DNA of 64,000 nt from Spinacia oleracea (Eukaryota > Streptophyta > Magnoliopsida > Caryophyllales > Amaranthaceae): assembly GCF_020520425.1 (NCBI RefSeq), contig NC_079487.1:129354385-129418384 (forward strand), written 5' to 3'. A program made the translations under genes and the position numbers. Shown here piece after piece: positions 22,375 through 35,260 of this stretch. The notes below the pieces were generated by a model, which was given only the letters and a program-made list of their open reading frames with translations, made no database searches and was not told the DNA's origin. Position 1 is the stretch's first letter. Each line of letters opens with the position of its first letter.

Positions 22375-23178
22375 TCACTTTCCGGGGACAAAGTTGGTGG
22401 CAAAGTTCCAAGCATTGTTGTTAACCGGGTCAGCAAGGTGGTCAGCGAGGTTTTCCAATGGGCCCTTTCCGGTAACAATAGCTTGAACAAAGAACCCAAA
22501 CATGGAAAACATAGCCAACCTACCATTCTTAATTTCCTTCACCTTCAACTCAGCGAAGGCTTCTGGGTCATCAGCCAAGCCCAATGGGTCAAAGCTACCA
22601 CCAGGGTAAAGTGGGTCAACCACCTCACCAAGAGGCCCACCAGCAATACGGTACCCCTCAACAGCACCCATCAAGATAACTTGGCAGGCCCAAATAGCAA
22701 GGATACTTTGAGCATGGACCAAACTTGGGTTACCCAAGTAGTCAAGCCCACCCTCGCTAAAGATTTGTGAACCCGCCTTAAACCAAACGGCCTCACCGAA
22801 CTTAACACCATTACGGGCCAAGAGCTCTGGGAAAACACAACCCAATGCTCCCAACATAGCCCACCTGCAGTGGATAACTTCAAGCTCACGGTTCTTAGCG
22901 AAGGTTTCTGGGTCAGCTGAAAGCCCAGCAGTGTCCCAACCGTAGTCACCAGGGAACTCACCGGTGAGGTATGATGGGGCCTCACCGGAGAATGGGCCCA
23001 AGTACTTAACACGGTCTGGGCCGTACCATGGGCTGCTTGATTGAACAGTTTTGGGCTTTCCTGCAGTCTTCCTCATGGTGATCCTTCCCTCACCAATGAT
23101 TTCCGAGGCGGTTGGGCCGAGCTTTACAGCCTTCCCGGCGAGAGAAGGGGAAGAGAGAGCCATAGTGGAGGAAGCCAT
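22375..23178 (-). CDS. Lhcb1: Lhcb1, LHCII type I chlorophyll a/b-binding protein, 267 aa
   Basis: Intronless frame from the ATG at 23178 to TGA at 22375. A 35-residue transit peptide ([16 protein letters not shown]...) precedes the mature RKTAGK N-terminus, whose Thr is the state-transition phosphosite. WYGPDR (51-56) is the LHCII trimerisation motif. Helix B carries [11 protein letters not shown] and helix A carries [13 protein letters not shown], the paired Glu/Arg ion pairs and chlorophyll ligands. It binds chlorophyll a, b and xanthophylls in trimeric thylakoid antennae of photosystem II. From memory it equals the spinach LHCII reference except Ala for Ser in SGEAPSYL. Lack of introns and the 267-aa length are normal for Lhcb1, which usually occurs as several gene copies. 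High expression is expected from the promoter next to it. Confidence 0.97.
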   Translation of the reverse strand: MASSTMALSSPSLAGKAVKLGPTASEIIGEGRITMRKTAGKPKTVQSSSPWYGPDRVKYLGPFSGEAPSYLTGEFPGDYGWDTAGLSADPETFAKNRELEVIHCRWAMLGALGCVFPELLARNGVKFGEAVWFKAGSQIFSEGGLDYLGNPSLVHAQSILAIWACQVILMGAVEGYRIAGGPLGEVVDPLYPGGSFDPLGLADDPEAFAELKVKEIKNGRLAMFSMFGFFVQAIVTGKGPLENLADHLADPVNNNAWNFATNFVPGK

Positions 23179-23500
23179 TGCTAAAGTAGAAAGGGGAAAG
23201 TGAGAGTAATCAGTAATGTAATGTGTTTGATGATGTTGTAGTGATGAATGAAAAGTTAATAAGTTTAGGGTTGTTTTTTATATAAAAGGAAATGGGGTAT
23301 CTTCTTATCTAAGGGATATCTAACATATCTTTATCTGGTTTCTTATTTGCTTAGGAAGATTTTGGTGTTGTGTTAGTTGGCAAATGTCTAAGCCATGCAT
23401 TTTGGAGATTTATTTCTAACCAGAGGTTGCTGACCAATGATGAGATGACATTTGGAGGGTTTTGGATTGCATTAATCAAGTAGAAATCTCTTGGTGTTAA
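23179..23500 (-). promoter_or_regulatory. Lhcb1 promoter with TATA and GATA/I-box motifs
   Basis: Reading on the minus strand, TTTATATAAA at about 23277-23286 is a TATA box roughly 100 bases before the ATG. Upstream lie AGATAAG (complement of 23304-23310) and AGATAAAGATA (about 23327-23337), GATA/I-box-like motifs typical of light-regulated photosynthesis promoters, and CCAAT near 23433. Motif identity is seen; light regulation is inferred from the family. Confidence 0.6.
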
Positions 23501-25084
23501 TTGTAGGACCTTAACGACTCACAACCACAAGGCCACAAGCCACAAGGTCCCAACTCTCACCCATGTGTCTCGTCAATGTGTAGCAATATTGTAATTTTGT
23601 GAGGCGAGTTATAAGTTATCACTTGTACGTATTAAGTAGTGAATTGGTCGGTTTTGGGTCGGTTTTGGGTCGGTTTATCGTAGTGCTTTGTTTTTTAACC
23701 GGATTACAAGTCATTCAGTTTTAGCCATATTTTTGTATTTGGATCAAACAAATGAGTTGAAGCACATTTTTCACTTTCATGAACTTCTACTTGATTAAAG
23801 CACAAGTTCCTACACTAGAATATACTAGATGTATTGTCATGTAAGTATGCCATATATTAAAATCATGGGCGTGGCTGATGGTTTTGCCATAGTTCGAGCA
23901 AAAATAACAAAACATTCTTAAGGCCACTAAAATAGGGCCAAGTATGTGAGTGGAACATAGTTTAGGTTCCCCGGGCAATCGACTCGTATTAAGTTGTTTG
24001 ATATATAGTTGATTATTTTGTATTCTTTTAAAGGAAAAGTGAACTAAGGTTAGAATAGTGTTCTTTAGGACTATATCTGAACATATTTAAGGAAATAAAA
24101 TAACAAAATATATGCTATTTATTAAAAAAAAATATTTATATTACTGGTTGTTCGTCACGTGGCACTTTACTAAATAGTTTCATTATATGTGTAGGAATCG
24201 AACCCCATGACATCAAGTTTAAACAATAAAAACTTAACCATTAAATTATACTAATTTAAATGTTATTTTTTCAAAAGAAAATATATACATAAGACAATTT
24301 AATCAAATAATTAATCAGCTTTTTACCAACTTCTCACACAACTGAAAACAAAAACCTATGAAAGTGTAAATATGAGAATGAAGAAACCTAAAGAAAAATC
24401 TATCAACTTTTTTTTATATTAGTTTAATATGGAATGCTTTTCATTTTTATTTGTAATAATACTTCTATTAATAAGAAATTGAGTATTCCGTGATTAACAT
24501 GATATAGACGATATTTAATCTCAAATTTGAACATTTTTTAATAATCTTGAATCAAATAGTGGTGTGATTGTTATTGGGTACCCTTTGAAACATGCTAATA
24601 CTAACATTTCGTTCAAAAGGACATGTATCAATATTCCGTTCAGGGGGGTGAGCACAAGGGGAGAGCCGAAGTAAGCAATTTGCAAAGGGACACCACAAGG
24701 TCCACAACGGCACAACCCACAAGACCATGTTTTTCATGAACAAGGGTAACTCCATTAGAGCATGTTTATCAAACACCAAGAGTTTGGACTTTAACCCCAA
24801 AAAATATACGGAGTAATATTTTATATTTTATCTCTCCCAAACACCAACAATATTTAACAATATTTATCAAACACTATCTCTAAAATGTCACTCTATAATT
24901 AAAACCCCCATTTCTAAAATATCAATTTGCAATTAAAAAATAAATAAACAATGTTATTTGGTCACCCATATGCCACGTGTTAAGTCTTTCATACATGAAA
25001 TTAGTTTTCCATTTGGTGTTCCGTGTTCATGAACACCTATCAATTCTTAAATATTTTCACTCTCTCTTCTCCTTCTTCTGAGCG
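23501..25084. other. Intergenic with a decayed SINE relic at about 24185-24260
   Basis: Mostly unassigned AT-rich DNA. At about 24190-24262 the minus strand reads TTAGTATAATTTAATGGTTA ... GGGGTTCGATTCC, matching decayed A and B boxes of a tRNA-derived SINE. A short GGTCGGTTTTG direct repeat lies at about 23647-23675. No gene. Confidence 0.4.
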
Positions 25085-25574
25085 ATTTCCTTCAATAATG
25101 CTTGAAGATTCGTAAATTTCTAAAATACACTACTTTTTCACTTATTTCCCACTCTACCGTTCACGTCAGCAAGAAAGCCAGTCTAGTTTTTTTTTTTTAT
25201 AAAATTTACAATGAACCGCTATTTGAAACAACGGTTTAAAGGGGTAAACCGCTATCTGAAATAGCGGCTTACGTATTTAATGAACTGCCATTTCAGGTAG
25301 CGGTTAACCCTTTATAAAACCGCGCGGTTTTATAATAAAACCGCGCGGTTTTGTTTTAAAGCAAACCGCTATCTCATATAATGGTTTATACCATTAAACC
25401 GCCATCTGAGATAGCGGTTTGCTTTAAACCGCTATCTCAGATGACGGTTCAACGCTGAACCGGAAAAAAAAAAACTTTTCTTTCTTCCTTGCTGACGTGG
25501 ACGGTATGGTGAATTAAGTTAAAAAGTAACGTATCTTGATACTTATTGGATTTTTATGCAATATTGAAGGAAAT
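25085..25574. mobile_element. Inverted-repeat element with an internal array of AACCGCTATCT palindromes
   Basis: Arms of about 110 bp: the left starts ATTTCCTTCAATAATGC and ends near CACGTCAGCAAGAAAG; the reverse complement of the right starts ATTTCCTTCAATATTGC and ends near CACGTCAGCAAGGAAG. Between them (about 25210-25460) are at least eight copies of AACCGCTATYTGA-like units in both orientations, several forming perfect palindromes around ATCTSAGAT, plus two CCGCGCGG palindromes. Non-coding; superfamily unknown. Confidence 0.65.
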
Positions 25575-25594
25575 TACTCCCCTATTCTTTCATC

Positions 25595-25913
25595 TCTCTA
25601 ATATTGAAGGAAAAGAAGGGAAGGGAAAAGAAAGGAAAGGAAGAGTGAAAAATAAATGGCAGCTTTTAATTTTCTCTTTCCTTCCAAATTCCTCCAATTT
25701 TGGGAGGAAAGGAAAGTGAAAATTTTATAACAGGAATTTTCCTTCCACTTCCCTTCCTTTCCTTATTTTACCTTTCCTTCCAATTCCTCTCAACCATGTG
25801 CAGGAATCCTTATTTTACCTTTCCTTCCAATTCCTCTCAACCATGTGCAGGAATTTTATTTGTACCATGTGCAGGAATCCTTATTTTACCTTTCCTTCCA
25901 ATTCCTCTCAACC
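25595..25913. repeat. Polypurine/polypyrimidine stretch with 47-bp tandem repeats
   Basis: A GGAAA-rich strand (about 25605-25650) is mirrored by TTTCC-rich sequence from 25740 on. Tandem units CCTTATTTTACCTTTCCTTC... of 47 bp lie at 25761-25807 and 25808-25854, with a third, partial unit at 25879-25913 after a 24-bp spacer that repeats the unit end. Possibly the remains of a foldback MITE. Confidence 0.65.
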
Positions 25914-27384
25914 AAATAAAGCCGTACTCTTCCAATTGTAAGGATTTCAAGGTTGATTAAACAAGATCGACAAAGATTGGCACTTAATTATATAATCAGA
26001 TTAGAAGATCTGGGCACTGCTAATTGTTGGACTGATTCGATTAACAAATTGAACGAGGATAATATTCATGTCAATTTCTGAGATGCCTCCCTTATTTTAA
26101 TTCTGAATTTTGGGTAGGTTCTGCTTTATATAGATTATGCACAATTTGATTTTTATTGTACGAAATTTCGTAGTTTTCAACTTTTGATAGAGACTGTATA
26201 GGAAAATGTTAGGTTATCATTGTCTTCATCAGATAAATTTTGATGCACTGTAATTTCTCTAATTTGATACTAGAATCATTGAAACCTATTGGATAATTTA
26301 TTAAATTCTTGGTTGATTTGATGAATTTTAGAGTTTAAATTTGATGTTGAAAGAACTCGGTATTGCATGATTTTTGGTAAAATGTTAAATGTCTAGGGCC
26401 TCTGATCTATGTTACTCATATTCGGCTAGGTGTCGGTCACAAGATCATGTCCAAGTGTTTGATACGGCCATCTTATGAAAAATTTGTTGAATTTTGGTGT
26501 AGAATGAAGTGGGTGTTATTCCTAATCAGAGTGTCTGTGTGACCATCTTCTTTTTGACATTAGCAGTGTGTTCAAACTCAGTATAGCATGACTTTTCAAG
26601 TAATGTCTAGGGCCTCTAAGCTATGTTAGTATGTTACCCTGATTCGGCTTAGTTATTGGACACAGAACCGTATCCAAGTGTTAAGACACCACCATCTTAT
26701 GAAAAATTTGCCGGATTTTGGTCTAGAATGAAGTGGGTGTAACTGTGTGATACCTATTTTTGAGTCCGGTGTAACTGGTATTCGTACTTGAATATAGTGT
26801 TAGGCTTATGTATCATAAGTTCATGACCATCTTTTTGACACCAGCAGTGTGTTTTTCATGTTATGGTAATGATGATACCTTCAGTGAGATAGAATGACTG
26901 ATACATTATTACAATAACTTTAGGGAAATTGGGTTGGGTACTAATTGGAGCACTACTTCTCTTTATTCTTCTATAACAAAGTTTGTTGCTTATTTGGGGT
27001 GCGAGAATTTTGGATTCTTGGTGAAAAGGTAGGAGTCAAGAAAAAGAAAGCATTGAACATAATTAGCAGCTCTTGTCAATACATTTGCAGTAGAGTTTTC
27101 CAGTATGAGGCAAACTTTCCTTTTGCCACTTTTCAAGCCACCCTGCTAAATTTCATCTGGTGGTTTTTGGTTATGCAAAGTTCATATAACATTGTTGCAT
27201 TATCACTTATTATTGCTGTATGCCAGAAAATAAAGATGATTACAAACAACATCTCACATTGTCACATTATACTGAATACATAATTATTAACTGGTTTGTT
27301 GGATGATTGAAACAGTTGGGTCTACTGTCTTGTGCATCTGATGGTTCAAAAGTCAGTTCTTGGTTAGTTATACCCAGGATGTTT
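25914..27384. other. 3-prime flank of P450-1 with a diverged internal duplication
   Basis: No gene. Blocks at about 26400-26520 and 26600-26745 are copies (CTATGTTA..., ATCTTATGAAAAATTTG, GAATGAAGTGGGTGT) and recur near 36515-36590. 27110-27320 (CAAGCCACCCTGCTAAATTT, CAGTTGGGTCTACTGTCTTG) matches the 3-prime flank of P450-3 (36870-37090) and the last part that of P450-2, so the P450 duplications carried this flank. Confidence 0.55.
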
Positions 27385-29476
27385 CTAGCTGCAAGAATTC
27401 AATGTTGCAATGGCTATAAGAGGATCCCGTCTGTTGCTTGTTATGCCCGGGTTTTCCGGCACTTCAGAAGTCTCATCTTCAGCTACATTTGCTGATTTCC
27501 AATCAAACGAGTAAACAAGATTTGCTAATGCTATCTCAGCAGTAACTGAAGCAAAGGATATCCCTGGGCAGCCTCTTCTGCCTGCTCCGAAGGGAATCAT
27601 TTGGAAATCCTGCCCCTTAAAGTCTACTGAAGAGTTCAGAAATCTCTCTGGACGGAATTTCTCAGGCTCTTCCCAATAGTTTGGGTCTCTTTGTATTGCC
27701 CATGCATTTATGATTACTTGTGTCTTTGCAGCAATGTCGTACCCATTTATTTTGACATCCTGGGAGGATTCCCGAAACACCATTGGGAGCGGAGGATGTA
27801 GCCTAAGTACCTCTTTGATCACTGCTTTCAAGTACTTCATCTTTTCCAAATCATCTTCAGATACCATTGCTTTTTGATGAACAACTCCTTTTACCTCATT
27901 TTGCAGTTCCTTCATCACTTGGGGATGCCTCAACAGCTCTGTCATTGCCCACTCTAGTAGTGAATAAGTTGTGTCAGACCCGGCAGCAAACATATCCTTC
28001 ATCAAATACAAAAACGATTTAACATTTCTGTATATGAACAAGCTTATACCAGATATAGTTGAGGTACTTTCTTATAAGCTGCTTTTTTTTTTGTGTGGCT
28101 TTGGTCGTGATTATTTTGCTCTCTTTAAGATTGTTATCATCAGTGACTGATTATTTGATATTTTGACCTCTGAAGATCTCATTGAAATTATGAGGTATTC
28201 TATATTCATGACAAACTGTTTGTTTTCTGTTTGTATACTATTATCCTGTGAAGATCAAGAAAAGCTTCTTTGGTTTCTCCTAAATGTTGGGAACATATAG
28301 GAAATGCCTTAAGTTCTAAACAATAATGTGCGTTCAAAATAGGTTTATGTTTTGGATGCTATAAAATGGTTTAGGTGAAGCGATTATTTCCTCTGTTCTT
28401 GACTATTGCTTAAAATGACAAGTAAATTACCTGTCTCTTAAATCCTTAAAGTGACAAATGATATTGAGTTTCCATTGCGGATCATTGAAATTTGACCTTT
28501 AGGATCAGATTTCTATTTTAAACTTACTGGCTTATGTGTGGACGGAGGAGGGTGTACTAGAAATTCTTACCAATACAATGGCTTTAATGCTGTTCCTGTC
28601 CATGTGAAGGGCAGCTGCTTTTTCCTTTTGAACAACCAGCAAAAGATCAACAAAATCCTTCAAATTCTCTTCTTTTTCAGTCCTGCAATTTAGATGCTCT
28701 TGGAGTACATGCTCAAGGAACTCATCAAACTCTTTGGAAACTTTGTCCACCCGAGCTTCCAGACCAGTGAGTCGATCAATCCAACCAAGCCAGGGTATGA
28801 AATCTCCCATACTGAACACTGCCATGACCTCTCCTAACTCCTTTAAAAGCTGCTTGAAATTAGTACCTACTTCTCCAGCATACTTCTTTCCAAAGGTTGT
28901 CATACACAACACATTGCTTGAATACATAATGAAAATCTCACTTAAATTCACCGGGGAATGTTCTGAATTCTTGATTATGTTAACCACCAGATTGACCTCT
29001 TCTTCTCTGACCTTCTGGAAAGATTGAACCTTTTTGTTACTCAAGATTTGCAGGACACATATGCTCCTTAGCTGCCTCCAATATTCTCCATAAGGTGAAA
29101 AGACTATATCTCTTCCATCATAGACGATCTTGTTCGTAATGTTTGATGTAGGTCTGTTGGAGAAGATGATATCATGGGTCTTCATGATCTCGCTAGCTGC
29201 CCTTGCAGATGAGACAACAAGAAAGGGAGTGCTTCCGATGTGAATCAACATCATTTCTCCATATTGTTTGGACAAGGAGTGTAGAGAGCGGTGTGGGAAT
29301 TTTCCAAGCTGGTGAAGGTTGCCTAAGATGGGCAACTTTCTCGGGGAGGGCGGCAGTTTTCTGCTTCCGGCAGGACTTTTATTTATCCATTTGTAGAGGA
29401 AGATTAAGAAGATTATGAACGGGAGGGAGAGGGGATGAAAACAAAGAATTTGTAAGAACTGAAGAACAGTAGTCAT
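27385..29476 (-). CDS. Cytochrome P450-1, CYP71-type, 505 aa
   Basis: Exon 1 29476-28571 (302 codons) and exon 2 27996-27385, with a phase-0 GT-AG intron of 574 bp. N-terminal membrane anchor (FHPLSLPFIIFLIFLYKW), proline hinge PPSPRKLP (42-49), I-helix AGSDTT (307-312), ExxR in KEVLR (364-367), FRPERF (416-421) and heme loop FGAGRRGCPG with Cys445. A complete, plausibly active ER-bound monooxygenase fed by a P450 reductase; the substrate is not predictable. The start is placed at MTTVLQFLQ because P450-2 and P450-3 start there, and the stretch upstream aligns with their leaders; an in-frame ATG at 29494 would add six residues. The family is probably CYP71A or CYP736-like. First member of the DMF-AGSDTT subgroup. 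Confidence 0.9.
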
Positions 29477-31066
29477 TTCTTTAGTGTTCTGCATCACCTG
29501 GAGTGACAGGAATCTTGCAGCTTAAATATATAGGAGGAATAGAAAGAAGAACAACAAATTAAGGAGCTCGAAGGAGCTTGAAGGAGTACATAGCAACTGT
29601 ATCCAAGTGCTTATACCGGTGTATATATCCAAGTGTCCATACCAGTTTATGCGTCCAGATTGACATTTATTTTAGTCGGTTATGAACTTATGATACAAAT
29701 GACTCCTCTATTTTAAGAAAAAATATCCACATTTTTGGTCCGAAATGAAGTGTTAACTCTAAAATGTTTCAGTCAAGGATCCGACATGATAATGGAGGTG
29801 AAAAGAAGAACCTGAGTTATGTGGTGAATACTATCCACTGTTGGCTTGTTTGTTGGGAACTCGGATGTTAGGAATTGATCTGACTTGAGATAAGATTTTC
29901 AGGAAGGAGTAGAAGAATGAGTGGTTGCATTGTAGTTTAAGATTTTTAGTACAGGAGAAAGGAAACCAGAACTACTGATTGAACCAAGAAATTATGTGAT
30001 TAATTTCCTGAGAGTTATTTCATCAAAACACAATCTTATCTTATCCCATAGTGACAGTACATGGCTGTTTCCTATTGGTTATCGACATGTGGCTCATTGT
30101 TTTTAAGTCACTTCTCAATTGAAAGTGTATTAATTAGGCACGTTTCTTGAAATTGGCATAATTTACTGAATTATAGACAATTTTCCTTACTGCCAGAGTG
30201 CCATACACGCGGTACGTTCTGGTACGTGGGACAGGTACTCTGGGAACGTAACTTGGTATCTTGTTTTGTTAAACTAGTCTAGATTTATAAAATTTAGCAT
30301 ATACCACTTTGCACTTCCATGTAGTTGTTCACAAGGGGAATAGTGATTAGGTAGTGCTGGTTTGTTTTTGGCTAGAGATATTAATAAACAATCTGAGTTA
30401 GCTATTTGGATGGAGAAACAGCATCTATTGATACTGATGTAAATAGCTGTGTTAAAAGCCAGATAACTAATACTTCGTAATTCCAAACTTAGTTTAAAAC
30501 ATTTAGCTTCTTGCTTGGATTTTTGTTTATCGAGAATGTGAATATGCTTTGCTGAGTTGATCAAGCGGGATAAGCTTGATTGGTTGTTTTGCGGAAACCG
30601 TGATTCAATTGGTGTGCAGCATTGGCTAGTGTATCAATTGTTTTCAGGAAAATGAAGTAAAAAAAATGTCTAGAAAAAGGCACCTTCTGGGTTGGGATGA
30701 GGACATTTATGAGAAGTCTACTTCTTTTCATCCAACGTCACTATCTCTAAAAGATTTCTCATGATTAGGCTGAAGTCCTATAATCACTTGTTTATATTTG
30801 GACACAAGATCAATATTACCCTACTGAGTCCTAGCTTGAGTACGGGGCATCAGAAATGTATTTTGAACTGTCCCTTAATTAGTACAATATGCCATGATAC
30901 TCTGGTATTATTGAGTGCATAAAACATTACAATCAACATGCCACATTATATTTAATAAATTAACATCGAAAGGATTTAAACAAGCTAGAACACATAAGTG
31001 CTATTGTTGGAGAATAGATACAGTTGGGTCTACTGTCTTGTGCATATGATGATTCTTGTAATCTTG
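29477..31066. other. Intergenic between P450-1 and P450-2
   Basis: Promoter of P450-1 and 3-prime flank of P450-2. About 29880-30010 (AGGAAGGAGTAGAAGAATGA...) resembles 40310-40400, upstream of P450-3. No other gene. Confidence 0.45.
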
Positions 31067-32828
31067 TTAGATATGTCCAGGATGTTTCAAGCTACAAGAA
31101 TGCGAAGTTGCAACGGCCATTAGAGGATCTCGTCTGTTGATTGTTATGCCCGGGTTTTCAGGCACATCAGAAGCCTCATCTTCAGCTCCATTGGCTGATT
31201 TCCAATCAAACGAGTAAACAAGATTTGCTAATGCTAGCTCAGCAGTGACTGAAGCAAAAGGTATCCCTGGGCAACCTCTTCTTCCTGCTCCAAATGGAAT
31301 CAATTGGAAATCCTGCCCCTTGAAGTCTATTGACGAGTTCAGGAACCTTTCTGGACGGAACTCCTCAGGTTCTTCCCAATATTTTGGGTCTCTCTGTATC
31401 GCCCATGCGTTGATGATTACTTGTGTCCCTGCAGCAATGTCATACCCATTTATTTCGGCATCCTGGGACGGATACCGAAACAGAAGCAATGGGAGTGGAG
31501 GATGTAGCCTAAGTACTTCTTTGATCACTGCTTTCAAGTACTTCAACTTTTCCAAATCATCTTCAGATACCATTGTTTTTTCTTTAACGATTCCCCTAAC
31601 TTCATCTTGCAGTTCCTTCATAACTCGGGGATGCCTCAGCAGCTCTGTCATTGCCCACTCTAATAGTGTAAAGGTAGTGTCGGACCCAGCAGCAAACATA
31701 TCCTTCATCAAATGCAAAACCGGTTGACTTATGTAAGTTTTCACTTTTCAGAAGCTTATGCCAGAAGTTACTGTGGTACTTTGTTTTTGACTTTTTGTTA
31801 TCTTCTTTGCTTAAGTTATATGGAAACTTTTGATCTAATGGTCAATATTTGACAGTAATTATTGAATATCTGTTCTAAGCAATCAGTTTATGTGGGAAGA
31901 GAGGGACTGTGTTAGGAATTCTTACCAGTACAATTGCTTTGATGTTGTCCATGGAAAGAGAAGCTGTGTTTTCCCTCTGAACATCCAGCAAAATATCCAC
32001 AAAATCTTTTTCAATCTCTTCTTTGTCGATCTTATTATCGAGATGCTCTTGGACTACATGTTGAAGGAATTCATCAAACTCTTTAGCAACTTTGTCCACC
32101 CGACTTTCCAGACCACTAAGTCGATCAATCCAACCAAGCCAGGGTATGAAATCTCCCATACTGAACACCGCCATGACTTCCACAAACTCCTTTAGAAGTT
32201 GCTTAAAGTCGGTTCCCACTTCTCCAGCATACTTCTTTCCGTAGGCTGTCCTACACAACACATTGCTTGAATACATCATGAAAATCTCACTCATATTCAA
32301 TGGTGACTGTTCTGATCTCTTGATCATTTCAATCACCAGAGTGACTTCTTCTTCTCTTACTTTCCAGAAGGACTGAACCTTTTTGTTACTGAAAATCTGT
32401 AGGACACAAATGCTCCTTATTTGCCTCCAATATTCTCCATAAGGTGAAAAGACTATGTCTTTTCCGCCGTAGATGATCTTGCTCGCGATCCGTGTTTTAG
32501 GTCTATTGGAGAAGATGGCATCATGTGTCTTCATGATATCGCAAACTGCACTTGTAGACGAGACCACGAAGGAGGGAGTGCTTCCGAGGTGAATTAACAT
32601 CACTTCTCCATATCGTTTAGATAAGGAGTTCAGCGAGCGGTGTGGGAATTTTCCAAGCTGGTGAAGGTTGCCTATAACTGGCAACTTTCTTGGGGAGGGT
32701 GGCAGTTTTTTGCTTCTAGCAGGATTTTTATTTAGCCATTTGTAGAGGAAGAATAAGAAGAGTATGAACGGGAGGGAGAGGGGATGAAAACAAAGATTCT
32801 TTAAGAACTGAAGAGCAACATTAGACAT
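31067..32828 (-). CDS. Cytochrome P450-2, CYP71-type, 512 aa
   Basis: Exon 1 32828-31926 (301 codons), exon 2 31702-31067, phase-0 intron of only 223 bp. Starts MSNVALQFLKNLCFHPLSLP with a membrane anchor, then the hinge PPSPRKLPVIGN, I-helix AAGSDTT, KEVLR, FRPERF and FGAGRRGCPG (Cys445). All catalytic landmarks are intact. The C-terminus runs eight residues past P450-1, ending LKHPGHI, through a shifted stop. Nearest in sequence to P450-3, with which it shares about 2 kb of upstream DNA. Role: ER-bound oxidation of a specialised metabolite, inferred from family only. Confidence 0.9.
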
Positions 32829-35260
32829 TTTCTTTGAGTGTTTTGTATTACCTGGAGTGATATTAAGCTATAAGTTTAATTTATAGGAGAAGAAAGAAGA
32901 AGAACAAGCTCAAAATCTTGAAAGAGTCTGTAGCCTGCTTGTAAGTAATAATTTCTGATAATATAAAAATGTATTAGGAGTAATTATGAAAGTGATATAA
33001 TTTTGTCAACATCTTCTATTGGTTATATTGTTTTGGAGCATTATTAATAGAATTGTCATAGTGGTAGAAATTCAGTAACTGTTTGTGCTATTTTTACCTT
33101 GTAAAAGAATTTCCTAATGAATAGTTGATCGTAGTAGACGCAGTCCATTTTAAAGTATGGCCATAGTAGTAATTGACAAATGATGTATTATCATAGGTGA
33201 GTTTTTTTCTTAATTAATGATGTGTTATGATAGGGAGTAATAAATTACTGTTTGTGTTTAATAAATTACTAAATGTTCTTCTAACATAAATAACAAGGGA
33301 TAGATAAATGAGTGCAGGAAAATGAAGGGTGACATTGTAGTCTTGCAGGCTAAAGAGTGAGGATTTCTAGAGCAGGAATAAGGAAACTAAATATTGGTGC
33401 TATTTTTGGTGGTTTGTTTTCTGAAAGTTCTCTTCGTTAAGGCACAATCTAATATGATTGGTTTGCTTTGACATTAATTACGTGTTGCAATAGGGTTAAT
33501 AGTGTAAAACTAAACATAGCTAACAAGGGATAGAGAAATGAGTGCAGGAAAATGACGGGTGAGAATTTATAGTGCAGGGAAAAGGAAGCCAAAAAATGGT
33601 GCTGTTTTTAATGGTTCTTTTCCTGAAAGTCTCTTCATTAAGGCACATCTTATCTTATCCTGTAGGACTGGTTCTTGGTTAGTTACATGTGGTCATCTTT
33701 TTTAAGCCACTTCTAAATTTAAATTTAACTGTTTCTAATTATAAATGACAGTTTGTCTTGGTGTTGCCTAAACACATTATATTTTTGTAGGTAGGATGGG
33801 CACAGGAACGTAATTTTCTACAAGTTTGTTAAATTTGGTTATATGTGTACCACTATATCATGGACCGCGTTTCATTTTCACTTACCGATATACACATACC
33901 AGATCATTGTTCGTAAGGAGGTTGCAAGACTTACAGGTTAGGGATATGGGTAACACTGGTTTATATTTATTATTGTCTAGAAACATTAATGTACACTTTC
34001 AGACTGACTTAGCTAGTTAAGAAACCTGCAAATAAACATTAATGTTCAATTTGAAGATTACATTAATATAATCCTTATGCCTTCGAAAAGATATTCGTCT
34101 TAATTGGAGTAAGGGGTATCAGATTTTTTTTTTTTTTTTTTTACCATTCATCCAATATGCATTACTACTTTGTTACTCTGTTTTGAAGGGGCCTTAACTT
34201 TCTAATGGTAAATATGCGTATCAAATCACATCATCAAAAGAGAAGATAAGGGAAGGACACGAAAGCCTAATATGATTGATTAGCTTTGACATATCCAAAA
34301 TGTGTATGATCTGCAAAAGGTAAGCAGTTCATACTAAATCCTACTTGTAATTTTTTTAAATCCAGATGGTCCAGCTTCCAAATTATGAGCATGCTCATAG
34401 AATATATTTTTTATGTAGCAGGAAATATAAGCTTGCATGCTGTTAGGATTGTGTTTGACCTTTTAATCTTCATCAATAAATCTCCATTCTCCACCAAACA
34501 TGTGTTCTTATCCCCTCTTTTTTTCAATAAAAAGTCGGCAAATTCTTATATTTAATTCAATACTCGGAAATTTCAATGACCTATATGGAGGTTAGAATAG
34601 ATGAAATTTCTGACATTTTTCAGATAAGAACCTCCATAATGAATATATTAAAAAACATTTTCGTCTTTATGTAGGATCAATTTGATTGTCTATCTTTGAA
34701 AAGGACATTAAATGATGTTTACTACTTCGCATGTGGTTCAGACTCTGGGAGTTCCTTTCTGTTTCATATAAAATTGAGATTTATTTTAAGCTGGTAATTT
34801 AGCTTATTTGTTTGGTCCATTTTTTATTTGAAGTCATACCTTTCCATGTGCCCTACCATGCTTGTCAAGTTCCTGATGACTTTCCTGTAATATGTTAATT
34901 ATTTTTACATGTTCACTGTAGTGTGAGAACAGAGAAAGTCTTTCCATATGGTCTGGAAATATTAGGGGCATATCTTTTAGCTGAGAGGCTTGTTCACGCA
35001 ACGGATCACCCACAACAGTACTAGGCTAATTTGTAATTAATTTCTGATGAGGACACCTTGTCCTTTTTTCTTGCACTTCACAACCATCACAACCTGCAAC
35101 TTGCTAGCTGGCCTCTCATTTGACTTTGAAATGTTCCCTCCCGTTTGTTGGGGGGTTTGGGGAGTCAATTTCTCATATCAAAATCTTCACATCTTTCCAA
35201 TAATGCACATGAAAGAGTTTGATTCCCTGCTATTCTCATTGATTTCGTAGAATAATATAC
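32829..35260. other. Upstream half of duplicated block A
   Basis: Non-coding. Blocks at about 34250-34350, 34385-34460 and 34670-35010 align in order with 40530-40630, 40905-40970 and 41300-41645 upstream of P450-3, so P450-2 and P450-3 were duplicated with their 5-prime regions. Two short internal copies (GAGTGCAGGAAAATGA...) lie at about 33310 and 33540. A T18 run lies near 34125-34142. Confidence 0.55.

Noticed and set aside
25200-25460. CRISPR-like array
   Set aside because: The units are palindromic with irregular spacing and lie between inverted arms in plant DNA.
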